Assembly: GCA_038205115.1 (NCBI GenBank)
Contig: JBBRCE010000004.1
Span: forward strand, 105,227 to 169,226
DNA from: JBBRCE01 sp038205115
Lineage (GTDB): Bacteria > Planctomycetota > Planctomycetia > Pirellulales > JBBRCE01
Reading direction: 5' to 3'
DNA: 64,000 nucleotides
The notes beneath the pieces were generated by a model. That model did no database searches. It was not told where the DNA came from and saw only the letters and a list, made by a program, of their open reading frames with translations. Shown here piece after piece: positions 23,881 through 32,248 of this stretch (positions within the stretch are counted from its first letter, which is position 1; every line of letters starts with the position of its first letter). The position numbers were made by a program, and so were the translations under genes.

Positions 23881-26384
23881 TGAATCTCGCCACCACCTTG
23901 CCCACTTTACTTGCCACGGCATGGCTGCTGCCATTGCTGTCGTTCGTCGTGATTTTGTTTTTTGGGCCGCGGTTGGGTAAGCACGGCGAAAAAGGTGCGT
24001 GGGTTGCCACCGCCGCAATCGTGGGCTCGTGCATCCTTTCGGTCATTTCGCTGGGTCAATGGATTTCAACGCCACAGGTTCTCTCGGCGCACGGCGAGTC
24101 GGCGCATTCCGCGGCGAATGTCGAACCGAATGAGTCAACCGCCGGCGAAGGTAAATCGGCGCTTGAGAAAAATGAGGTCGAGAAGTCTGGCGAAGAAGCG
24201 CACCACGACGCACCGCCCCGATATTTCACTGGCGAATGGTACACGCTCGGCCAATTCGGCACGCTAAAAACCACCATCGGCTATTACATCGATTCGCTCA
24301 CGGTTGGCATGTTTGCCATGGTGACGTTCATTGCTTCGCTGATTCATTTCTATGCCATCGGCTACATGCACGATGAACTGCACGACGTGGAAGATCACGA
24401 AGTGCATTTGTCAAGCGGCCACCATCTGAAACGTCCCGGTCGCTTTCCGCGATTTTTTCAGTACCTTTCGCTATTTTGCTTCAGCATGTTGGGGCTCGTG
24501 ATCGCCGGCAATATTGCCATGGTGTTTGTGTTTTGGGAACTTGTGGGCATTTGCTCCTACTTTTTGATTGGGTTCTATGTTGAACGCAAAAGCGCTTCAA
24601 CTGCCGCCAACAAGGCGTTTATCGTCAATCGCGTTGGCGACTTCGGCATGATTATTGGCCTGATGGCGCTATGGGGCGCGCTGGGCACATTTAGTTTTGG
24701 CGACCAGCAGGACGCCTCCGGCGATCCACAACGCACCGCGCAAGGCGACGTTGCCGAGCCCGGTATATTCAGTTTGGTGCGCAAGCCGATCAATCATTAC
24801 GCATTGGAAACGCCGGATGGCATGGTGAAATTCGGCGCGCGCGACGAAGTTGCCGCCATGACGCTGGCCGATTTGCCGCACGATTCCGCGGCGCAACGCG
24901 CGCTGGACGTCAAGATCGCCGCCCGCGTGCCGGATTGGCGTCACGATCCACAACATCATTACGGCTACTGGCTATTGATCGTTGCGGGCCTGGGCATCTT
25001 TTGTGGTTGCGTAGGCAAGAGCGCGCAATTTCCGCTGCACGTTTGGTTGCCGGACGCAATGGAGGGACCCACGCCAGTTTCCGCTCTGGTCCACTCGGCC
25101 ACAATGGTGGCCGCCGGCGTATACCTGGTGGGGCGTTTCTATCCGGTATTCGCGCCGGAAGTGCTGTATGTGATTGCCTGGATCGGCGCCATCACGCTGA
25201 TGCTGGCCGCGACGATTGCGATTACCGCCACAGACATCAAACGCGTGCTGGCGTATTCGACCGTTAGCCAATTGGGCTTCATGATGTTTGCACTGGGCAT
25301 CGGCGGCTGGGTCGCTGGGCTGTTCCATTTGATTACGCATGCGTTCTTTAAGAGCTTGCTGTTCATGTGCTCGGGCTCGGTGATTCATGCCTGCCATACC
25401 AACGAAATGCCGAAGATGGGCGGCCTGCGGAAGAAAATGCCGTACACCGCTTACACGATGTTGGTGGGCTGCCTGGCGATTGCCGGCGCGCCAATCATCC
25501 CGTTTTTGTTCGGTTTTAGCGGTTATCATTCAAAAGATTCGATCATCGAGCAATCGTTGGCGTTCCGCGACGCGAATCCCAATAGTCCGTGGGCCACAGT
25601 CTTGCTGGTGATTTGCTGTGTAGGCGCTGCGTTCACCGCCTTCTACATGTTTCGGTTGTGGTACATGACGTTTTGGGGCGAACCGCGCGACCATCACATT
25701 TACGATCACGCGCATGAATCGCCCAAAATCATGTACGTCCCGCTGGTGATTCTGGCGGTGTTTGCCACGGCAATCGGTTGGGGGACAAAACAGTTCGGTG
25801 TGGAAGCGTTGCTGGAGCAATCGCGTCCGGCGGGGTTGATGCTTAAGCAGAAAGGTCAGTTCATGACCGATCTGACCTATCCGAACGCGCATGAATACCA
25901 TGCCTATGCGACCCGCGCGACAACCATTGCCTTGCTTGTGGCCACCGCCGGTTTTCTCGTGGCAACGTTATTTTACGGGGTGAGAATTTTCAGTGCCGAG
26001 AAGGTCAAGACCAGCCTCAATCCAATCTATCAATTGCTGCGTCACAAGTGGTATTTCGACGAACTGTACAACTGGATTTTCATTCAGCCAGTGATGTTCA
26101 TCGCGCGGCGGATTTACGACTTTGACAAGCGATTCATCGACGGTTTGATCAACGGTCTGGCGGGCGCCGTGCGGCTCGTTTCGAGCGTTGACGACTTGAT
26201 TGATCGCTTTTTGGTGGACGGTATCGTGAACCTGGTTGCCGGTTGGACGCATTCGTTTGGCTTGGCTTTACGCGGAGCGCAGACCGGGCGATTGCGGCAA
26301 TACGTAATGTTTATCGTGGTGGGGACCGTGGGGCTGTTCGTGCTGATTAGCTTTTTCTTGAAGTCGACGCTCGCGGCGCCGTAG
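23880..26384 (+). CDS. nuoL: NADH-quinone oxidoreductase subunit L
   Basis: This is an 834-aa antiporter-like proton channel subunit; the E. coli homologue is 613 aa. Conserved elements are the TM5 Glu in FVFWELVGICSYFLIGFY, the TM7 Lys in GCVGKSAQFPLHVWLPDAMEGPTPVSALVHSATMV (read in two parts), and DIKRVLAYSTVSQLGFM. The C-terminal lateral-helix region is present. Three hydrophilic expansions account for the extra length: an acidic loop at ~62-125 (NESTAGEGKSALEKNEVEKS), one at ~160-190, and one at ~274-360 between TM helices. The start overlaps the nuoK stop. Confidence 0.95.
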   Translation: MNLATTLPTLLATAWLLPLLSFVVILFFGPRLGKHGEKGAWVATAAIVGSCILSVISLGQWISTPQVLSAHGESAHSAANVEPNESTAGEGKSALEKNEVEKSGEEAHHDAPPRYFTGEWYTLGQFGTLKTTIGYYIDSLTVGMFAMVTFIASLIHFYAIGYMHDELHDVEDHEVHLSSGHHLKRPGRFPRFFQYLSLFCFSMLGLVIAGNIAMVFVFWELVGICSYFLIGFYVERKSASTAANKAFIVNRVGDFGMIIGLMALWGALGTFSFGDQQDASGDPQRTAQGDVAEPGIFSLVRKPINHYALETPDGMVKFGARDEVAAMTLADLPHDSAAQRALDVKIAARVPDWRHDPQHHYGYWLLIVAGLGIFCGCVGKSAQFPLHVWLPDAMEGPTPVSALVHSATMVAAGVYLVGRFYPVFAPEVLYVIAWIGAITLMLAATIAITATDIKRVLAYSTVSQLGFMMFALGIGGWVAGLFHLITHAFFKSLLFMCSGSVIHACHTNEMPKMGGLRKKMPYTAYTMLVGCLAIAGAPIIPFLFGFSGYHSKDSIIEQSLAFRDANPNSPWATVLLVICCVGAAFTAFYMFRLWYMTFWGEPRDHHIYDHAHESPKIMYVPLVILAVFATAIGWGTKQFGVEALLEQSRPAGLMLKQKGQFMTDLTYPNAHEYHAYATRATTIALLVATAGFLVATLFYGVRIFSAEKVKTSLNPIYQLLRHKWYFDELYNWIFIQPVMFIARRIYDFDKRFIDGLINGLAGAVRLVSSVDDLIDRFLVDGIVNLVAGWTHSFGLALRGAQTGRLRQYVMFIVVGTVGLFVLISFFLKSTLAAP

Positions 26385-26387
26385 TCA

Positions 26388-26430
26388 GGCTGCCGGCCGA
26401 CGTTGGCTGCCGGCCGACGTTGGCAGCCGG
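26388..26430 (+). repeat. Tandem 17-bp duplication with hairpin in the nuoL-nuoM gap
   Basis: GGCTGCCGGCCGACGTT occurs twice in a row (26388-26404 and 26405-26421), followed by GGCAGCCGG. The second copy's GGCTGCC can pair with GGCAGCC across a 10-nt loop. The element lies between the stop of nuoL and the start of nuoM and may modulate expression of the distal genes. The function is inferred. Confidence 0.6.
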
Positions 26431-26491
26431 ATGTCTGGCCGGCAGTTTTGTTTCAATTGCAATTTCACTCGCATCGTTGTGCATCATCGGT

Positions 26492-28354
26492 ATGGATAAT
26501 TCTTCGCTTGCTTTGATCAGTTCGGTTGTCTTTCTGCCGACGCTTGGCGCGCTGTTGCTGGCATTTTTTCCCAAGCAGAACACCGCGGCCATGAAGTGGT
26601 TTTCGCTTGGCGTGACCGCCGTGGTATTTCTATTGACGGTTTATATGGCGATGTCGCCGTCTGCCAATTCTGGAACGACGCAATTCAAGCAAGGCGAAGC
26701 GGCGATGCAGTCCGCTTTCAGCGTGCCGTGGATCAAATCATTCGACATCTATTACTCGATGGGCTTCGACGGCATCAGCTTTCCGCTGGTCATTCTGACT
26801 TCGTTTTTAAGCATGCTGGCGATGGGCGCAAGTTGGCCAATCGGTAAGCACGTCAAAGCCTATTGCATTTTGTTCTTGCTGCTTGAGACCGGCATGCTGG
26901 GCGTGTTTTTGTCGTTGGATTTCTTCCTGTTTTACGTCTTTTGGGAAGTCATGCTGCTGCCGATGTACTTTTTGATTGGCGTCTGGGGCGGTCCCCGGCG
27001 CGAATACGCGGCCATCAAGTTCTTTCTGTATACGCTGATCGGTAGCGTCTTGATGTTGATTGCCATTCTGATGCTGTACTTCAACAGCGACTTGGGCATG
27101 CTGGCCGAAAAAAGCGATCTGGCTGTGGTCGGCAAACCAGTCGAAACCGCACAAAAATCGGAATTGAAGTGGTCGGAGTTGAATCTCGACAAAGAAGTTG
27201 ACAAGCAAGTCCGCGATGGCCACGGCAGCAAATTGCACACGTTCAACATTCTGGCCTTGGCCAAAATGGGCCAGCACACCAAACTGTTCGACGACACCAT
27301 CGCCTATGGCAAGAATTTGCAATGGTGGGCGTTTTTGCTGCTCTTCTTGGGCTTCGCCGTCAAAGTACCGGCGGTCCCGGTGCATACGTGGCTGCCTGAT
27401 GCGCACGTCGAAGCGCCGACGCCCATCTCCATGATTCTGGCCGGTGTGCTGTTGAAGATGGGCGGATACGGAATCATCCGGATTTGTTATCCCATCTGTC
27501 CACACGGCGGATACGACCTGGCGTATTTTGTTTGCACGGTCGGCGTCGTGAGCATGGTTTACGGCGCATTTGCCGCCATGGCACAAAAAGATTTCAAACG
27601 ACTTGTGGCTTACAGTTCGGTCAGTCACATGGGCTATGTCACGCTCGGCCTGGGCGTGTGGAGCGCCAATTTGAACCACAACTTCGATTGGCAGTATTGG
27701 GCGCAAGGTATGAACGGCGCCATGTTCCAGATGCTGGCTCACGGCATCAGTTCGGCTGGCATGTTCTTTATGGTCGGCGTCATCTACGATCGCGTGCATC
27801 ATCGCAACCTGGATCAGTTCGGTGGCTTGTTCGGCAAAATGCCGATATATACAGGCTTGGCGATTGTCATTTTCTTTGCCGGTCTGGGCTTACCCGGCTT
27901 GTGCGGGTTTATTGGCGAAGTGTTCGTGACGCTCTCGGTCTGGAACTTCAATCAAGGTTTGGCGGTGGTTTCGGCTTCCGTCGTAATTCTGACGGCCGGC
28001 TACATCCTGTGGGCAATTCAGCGAGTGTATTTGGGTGCGGAATACAAGGGTCCGCACGGCGATCACCTGACGCCTATCACATCGCGCGAGTTAGCCATTG
28101 CCTGCCCGCTGGTGGCGTTGGCTTTATTTTTTGGCGTTTATCCGCAAGCAATCTTTAATTACCTGACGCCGAGCGTGAACCAAGAAGTGCAAGAACTGGC
28201 CGCTTGGACGCGTGATGTCAAAGCGCCCACTCTCGGAGTGGACGGCAAGCCGAGCGCCGATGGCGTCAAACCCGCCATGAGCACGACGCCGAGCAGTTCT
28301 GACGCCGCCGTTCGCGATCGTCTCCCGTTATCCCTCGTTGAGACCGGCAATTAG
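26492..28354 (+). CDS. nuoM: NADH-quinone oxidoreductase subunit M
   Basis: This is a 620-aa antiporter-like subunit. The ATG at 26492 begins MDNSSLALISSVVFLPTLGA, which matches the family N-terminus. A TTG 24 codons upstream lies within the 17-bp repeats and is less likely. Key motifs are VFWEVMLLPMYFLIGVWGG (TM5 Glu), FFLYTLIGSVLML, KVPAVPVHTWLPDAHVEAP (TM7 Lys) and DFKRLVAYSSVSHMGYV. A hydrophilic insertion lies at ~200-275 and a Pro/Ser-rich tail after ~585. The gap before nuoN is 24 bp. Confidence 0.95.
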   Translation: MDNSSLALISSVVFLPTLGALLLAFFPKQNTAAMKWFSLGVTAVVFLLTVYMAMSPSANSGTTQFKQGEAAMQSAFSVPWIKSFDIYYSMGFDGISFPLVILTSFLSMLAMGASWPIGKHVKAYCILFLLLETGMLGVFLSLDFFLFYVFWEVMLLPMYFLIGVWGGPRREYAAIKFFLYTLIGSVLMLIAILMLYFNSDLGMLAEKSDLAVVGKPVETAQKSELKWSELNLDKEVDKQVRDGHGSKLHTFNILALAKMGQHTKLFDDTIAYGKNLQWWAFLLLFLGFAVKVPAVPVHTWLPDAHVEAPTPISMILAGVLLKMGGYGIIRICYPICPHGGYDLAYFVCTVGVVSMVYGAFAAMAQKDFKRLVAYSSVSHMGYVTLGLGVWSANLNHNFDWQYWAQGMNGAMFQMLAHGISSAGMFFMVGVIYDRVHHRNLDQFGGLFGKMPIYTGLAIVIFFAGLGLPGLCGFIGEVFVTLSVWNFNQGLAVVSASVVILTAGYILWAIQRVYLGAEYKGPHGDHLTPITSRELAIACPLVALALFFGVYPQAIFNYLTPSVNQEVQELAAWTRDVKAPTLGVDGKPSADGVKPAMSTTPSSSDAAVRDRLPLSLVETGN

Positions 28355-28378
28355 CCGCCAGTAAGGAAGAATCGATCC

Positions 28379-30268
28379 GTGTTCAGTCAGTTGATTCAAA
28401 ATCTGAGCGACGATACCGCCCGCAGTCTGGCCCACTTTGGTCCCGAACTGGCAATCTGCGGCACGATTGTAATGCTACTTTTCGCCCGGCTGATTTCTCT
28501 GCGCACTAACAGTTCGACTTGGATTGCCTTGATCGGTTCTGCGATCGGACTGTGGTTGGCGACCAAGCCGTTGATTGACGCGAATGTTCTGTCCGGCCAG
28601 ACGTCCACGCCAATTGCGCGGATGGAACTGTTCACCGGCCTGCTGATCTACGATCCATTTACGGTTTTCTTTCGATCGCTGCTGATGTTGTTCGTGGTGC
28701 TGTTCGTGCTATTCACGCGGTTATCGGGTATTCCGGATCGCGAAGACGGACAAGACTTTTATGCGTTGGTGCTTGGTTCCACGCTTGGCATGTGTCTGAT
28801 GGCTTCGGCCAATCACATGCTGATCATTTTTCTGGGCGTGGAGATGGCGAGTGTGCCGTCTTACGCATTAGCCGGCATGCTCAAAGGCCGTCGCCAAAGT
28901 AGCGAAGCAGCGCTGAAATACGCAGTTTATGGTGCGGGCGCGGCTGGCATCATGCTTTACGGAATCAGCCTGCTTTCCGGATTGTTGGGCTCGGTGCATA
29001 TGCCCACGATGGCACATCATTTAGCGATGATGTTAAGTGAGCAGAGTGGCCTTGGCGATCGAGCGTTGGTGCTGACGCTGGGCGGTCTTATGCTGGGTGT
29101 AGGTTTAGCATTTAAGCTTTCGGCGGTTCCGTTTCATTTTTGGTGCCCTGACGTGTTCGAGGGCGCTAGCGCTGAAGTCGATGCCTTCCTTTCGGTTGCC
29201 TCCAAGGCTGCCGCGTTGGCCTTGTTGGTGCGTGTGGCAATAGGCCTGGGCACGGTCATGCCTACGGCGCCGGTCGCCGCTACCAGTTCCGTTGTAGCCG
29301 TTTCGCCGAGCAACGGATCACGAGCGGCAGTCGCAATCGCCGGTGAGCGGGGTGGCGTGCTGATGTCTGTGCCGGACGCAATCACCGGATCAAAAACCGG
29401 CGCAGAAAATTCCGCCGACGCGACGACCGAGGTTGCCGGAACCGCGGAGGAGCCAGTTGTTGTTCCCGCCACGCCCATCGCAGCGCCTGCCGGCACGCTG
29501 AGCAAATCCACTGCCGACTACCTCACGGGAAAATTGGCGCCTGTCCGCGGTTTTATCGCACTGCTGGTTGGATTGCTGTCGGCAGTCACTTGCACCTTCG
29601 GCAATTTGGCAGCATATGGGCAAACCAATATCAAGCGATTGTTGGCCTATTCCACCATTGCGCATGCCGGCTACATGATGATGCCGGTTGCAGCCGCCAT
29701 GGTTTTGGCTGGCGATAGCGTCAAGGGAACGCAGAGCAATGCCGAAGCGCAAAACGCGTTGGCGGCCCTGGCGATGTACACGGTGGTTTATCTGTTTACG
29801 AATTTGGGCGCGTTCATGGTGGTCGCCTTCGTTCGTAATGTCCTGCGAAGTGAATTGATTGCCGACTACGCGGGCTTGATCCGGCGCTGGCCGGGCGTGG
29901 CCATTTGTTTTTCAATCATTTTATTCAGCCTGATTGGCCTGCCGCCACTGGCCGGTTTTTCCGCCAAGTTCGCCATTTTTGCCTCGTTGGTTCGCGCCAT
30001 GAAAGCCACGCAAGCGGGCAACCTGATGCTGGCGCTGCTGCTGATCGGCGGCATCAATACGGCCATCAGTTTGTTCTTTTACTTGCGGGTCATCAAACTG
30101 ATGTGCATGAGCCCCGAGCCAGAGAATCGGCTGCCGCAGGAATTTCCGCTGGTCTCTCTCCGGGGCGGTTTGCTGCTGCTGGTCACTTCGCCGATCTTGA
30201 TTTTGGGCATTTGGTGGGACGATCTCTACAGAATCGCGCAATCATCAATGCAAAATCTGCTAAGCTAA
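28379..30268 (+). CDS. nuoN: NADH-quinone oxidoreductase subunit N
   Basis: This is a 629-aa antiporter-like subunit (E. coli 485 aa). The GTG start at 28379 has AAGGA 10 nt upstream. Conserved parts are FLGVEMASVPSYALAG (TM5 Glu), KLSAVPFHFWCPDVFEGA (TM7 Lys) and NIKRLLAYSTIAHAGYMMM. Residues ~293-386 are a Thr/Ala/Ser/Pro-rich, low-complexity insertion between two TM segments with no equivalent in canonical NuoN. It is the last gene of the nuo operon, and no further nuo gene follows. Confidence 0.94.
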   Translation: MFSQLIQNLSDDTARSLAHFGPELAICGTIVMLLFARLISLRTNSSTWIALIGSAIGLWLATKPLIDANVLSGQTSTPIARMELFTGLLIYDPFTVFFRSLLMLFVVLFVLFTRLSGIPDREDGQDFYALVLGSTLGMCLMASANHMLIIFLGVEMASVPSYALAGMLKGRRQSSEAALKYAVYGAGAAGIMLYGISLLSGLLGSVHMPTMAHHLAMMLSEQSGLGDRALVLTLGGLMLGVGLAFKLSAVPFHFWCPDVFEGASAEVDAFLSVASKAAALALLVRVAIGLGTVMPTAPVAATSSVVAVSPSNGSRAAVAIAGERGGVLMSVPDAITGSKTGAENSADATTEVAGTAEEPVVVPATPIAAPAGTLSKSTADYLTGKLAPVRGFIALLVGLLSAVTCTFGNLAAYGQTNIKRLLAYSTIAHAGYMMMPVAAAMVLAGDSVKGTQSNAEAQNALAALAMYTVVYLFTNLGAFMVVAFVRNVLRSELIADYAGLIRRWPGVAICFSIILFSLIGLPPLAGFSAKFAIFASLVRAMKATQAGNLMLALLLIGGINTAISLFFYLRVIKLMCMSPEPENRLPQEFPLVSLRGGLLLLVTSPILILGIWWDDLYRIAQSSMQNLLS

Positions 30269-30331
30269 CCGCGCTACGCACGCGGCGACGATCGCGCGTT
30301 CTGGATCATTTTCTGTTTGGAAGCATGGCGG

Positions 30332-30787
30332 ATGGACCGAAGAAAAACTATTGATGCGCTCAATCGGCTGCTCGTGATCATGCATCGCTCGTTGGCTCGC
30401 TACATCGTTGATGCCTCGCCGTGGACGCCGCCGGCCCTGCAAGCCGAAGCCGGTCAGGCGCAACTGCTGCTCACGAATTTGGTGGCCGACGAAAAACTAT
30501 ACGCGGAAAAACTGGCCGATCTGATCATGACCCGCGGCGGCACGCTCGACCTCGGCGATTTTCCGATGCAATTTACCGACACAAACGATCTCGCGCTGGA
30601 TTTCATGCTCGGCGAACTGCTGCACTGTCAGCGCCAGGACGTGGCTTTGATTGAGGCCTGCGCGCGCGATCTGGCCGCCGACACCGAGGCCAAAACCCTG
30701 GCCGACGAAATTCTCGGCAACGCCCGTGGGCATTTGCAGTCGCTTAAGGATTTTTTCGCCGCGGCTAAACCGGTTAGCGCCGGGTAA
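30332..30787 (+). CDS. Small all-helical protein, ferritin-like bundle, conserved in planctomycetes
   Basis: This is a 151-aa protein. The ATG at 30332 has GGAAG upstream; a TTG five codons earlier is the alternative. It is predicted to be entirely helical with four main helices (TIDALNRLLVIMHRSLARYI, LLLTNLVADEKLYAEKLADLI, LALDFMLGELLHCQRQDVALI, TLADEILGNARGHLQSLKDFF), like a ferritin-like four-helix bundle. Glu and His residues at bundle positions (ADEKLYAE, GELLHC, NARGHLQS) are only partly like a di-iron site. The segment RGGTLDLGDFPMQFTD is reminiscent of a planctomycete family of unknown function. It starts 63 bp after nuoN and ends 9 bp before the RlmM-like gene. Confidence 0.75.
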   Translation: MDRRKTIDALNRLLVIMHRSLARYIVDASPWTPPALQAEAGQAQLLLTNLVADEKLYAEKLADLIMTRGGTLDLGDFPMQFTDTNDLALDFMLGELLHCQRQDVALIEACARDLAADTEAKTLADEILGNARGHLQSLKDFFAAAKPVSAG

Positions 30788-30796
30788 AATTCGCGT

Positions 30797-32029
30797 ATGG
30801 ACTCTTCCTCTGGTTTTCTCTTTGTTGCCTGCCAAGTTGGCGCAGAACCCGCATTAAAAGCCGAGTTGGCCACGCAATGGCCGGATTTCCGCTTTGCTTA
30901 CTCGCGGCCGGGTTTTGTCACTTTCAAACTGCCTCCGGACCATAAGCTGCCGGCGGATTTTGATCTGCATGCCGTATTCGCACGCGCTTACGGTTTCTCG
31001 CTCGGTAAAGTCAGCGGTCACGATCCACAATCGTGTGCGCTGGCAGCCGTGCGGTTAGCGCAGGATTGCGGAATGAATTTTGACCGTTTGCACGTTTGGC
31101 AGCGTGACCCGCGAGCGCCTGGCGACCACGGTTTCGAACCGGGAGAAACACCGGCCGCAGCCGAAGCCCGCGCGGCACTACTTAAGTTGTGCGCTGCCAA
31201 AGTCATTGCCGACGAGGTTGCTACTGACGATTCCGCGCACTCGGCAGCCGCGCCGCCAGTCCACGATTCGCCAACCGAAGAGTTGCCAGGCGAAGAACCG
31301 ACTTCGCACCCGTCCAGCGTTGCGGCTGCCTCGCTTCATCGAACTTTCGGCCCCGCGCTGCTGGAAGCCACACTGCCCGGTCAACTGGTGCTGGACTGCA
31401 TTGTTGTTGATCCCAATCAATGGTGGATTGGTTATCACCGGGCCAGCGCCGTGCCATCGCGTTGGCCAGGCGGACTGCCCGGCATCACTCGTCCCGAGCG
31501 CATGATCTCACGCGCTTATCTCAAACTTGAAGAAGCGTTGCGTTGGTCGCGGATGCCAGTGCAATCCGGCGATCAATGCGCGGAAATTGGCAGTGCGCCT
31601 GGCGGGGCCAGTCAAGCATTGCTGTCGCACGGCCTGCAGGTGCTTGGCATTGATCCGGCCGATATGGATCCGCGAATCCTTGGGCACGACAACTTCACGC
31701 ACTTCAAGATGCGCGGGGCCGATGTGCGCCGCAAGGAGTTTCGCGATGTTCGCTGGCTGATGGCGGATATCAACGTTGCGCCCAGCTACACGCTCGATAC
31801 CGTCGAAGCGATTCTCTCGCACGCCCAAGTGAACGTCCGCGGCATGCTGTTGACGCTGAAGTTTTTGGAATGGAAACTTGCGGACGAATTGCCGGCTTAC
31901 ATTGCCCGCGTGAAAAGCTGGGGCTTTGCCGACGTGCGCGTACGCCAGTTGGCTCACAATCGTCAGGAAGTCTGCCTGGCCGCGCTGCGCGAGCGCAACC
32001 TTCGCAAGGGCAGCCGCAGACCGTCGTAA
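30797..32029 (+). CDS. RlmM-like 23S rRNA 2'-O-ribose methyltransferase (FtsJ/RrmJ fold)
   Basis: This is a 410-aa protein. The N-terminal ~110 residues (FLFVACQVGAEPALKAELA) form a THUMP-like RNA-binding part. A Pro/Ala/Glu-rich linker spans ~125-185. The C-terminal RrmJ-type methyltransferase has the SAM site CAEIGSAPGGASQALLSHG. The K-D-K-E tetrad is visible as Lys in AYLKLEEAL, Asp in LMADINVAP, Lys in LLTLKFLEWK and Glu in NRQEVCLAAL. RlmM methylates C2498 of 23S rRNA in E. coli; that target is assumed here by family only. Confidence 0.88.
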   Translation: MDSSSGFLFVACQVGAEPALKAELATQWPDFRFAYSRPGFVTFKLPPDHKLPADFDLHAVFARAYGFSLGKVSGHDPQSCALAAVRLAQDCGMNFDRLHVWQRDPRAPGDHGFEPGETPAAAEARAALLKLCAAKVIADEVATDDSAHSAAAPPVHDSPTEELPGEEPTSHPSSVAAASLHRTFGPALLEATLPGQLVLDCIVVDPNQWWIGYHRASAVPSRWPGGLPGITRPERMISRAYLKLEEALRWSRMPVQSGDQCAEIGSAPGGASQALLSHGLQVLGIDPADMDPRILGHDNFTHFKMRGADVRRKEFRDVRWLMADINVAPSYTLDTVEAILSHAQVNVRGMLLTLKFLEWKLADELPAYIARVKSWGFADVRVRQLAHNRQEVCLAALRERNLRKGSRRPS

Positions 32030-32172
32030 AACCACCAGCGTCCCTCAGCGGGCGACCTGTGCGAACGGATTCCGTTTGCTGACGGGCTGACGCCATCGCT
32101 TGGCAAGCATTATTCGCACGCCGCTTGCGATCCGCGAGAAGGTGCGCAGCGGACGCATTCCTGGCTGGCGGT

Positions 32173-32201
32173 TTGACTCAAGGTTGCCCGTCGGGCACAA
32201 T
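32173..32201 (+). promoter_or_regulatory. Putative promoter of the unknown secreted protein
   Basis: TTGACT (32173-32178, 5/6) and CACAAT (32196-32201, 4/6) are 17 bp apart, 48 bp before the ATG at 32249. It may drive this gene alone or also the CHAT gene downstream. Confidence 0.45.
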
Positions 32202-32248
32202 TTCTAGTCTGCGATTACTAATTGGTTTTTAGACGATCGAGGTTTGCC

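Noticed and set aside
26807..27802. 331-codon open frame antisense to nuoM
   Set aside because: It is a composition-driven shadow of nuoM, very rich in His and Gln, without recognisable domains.
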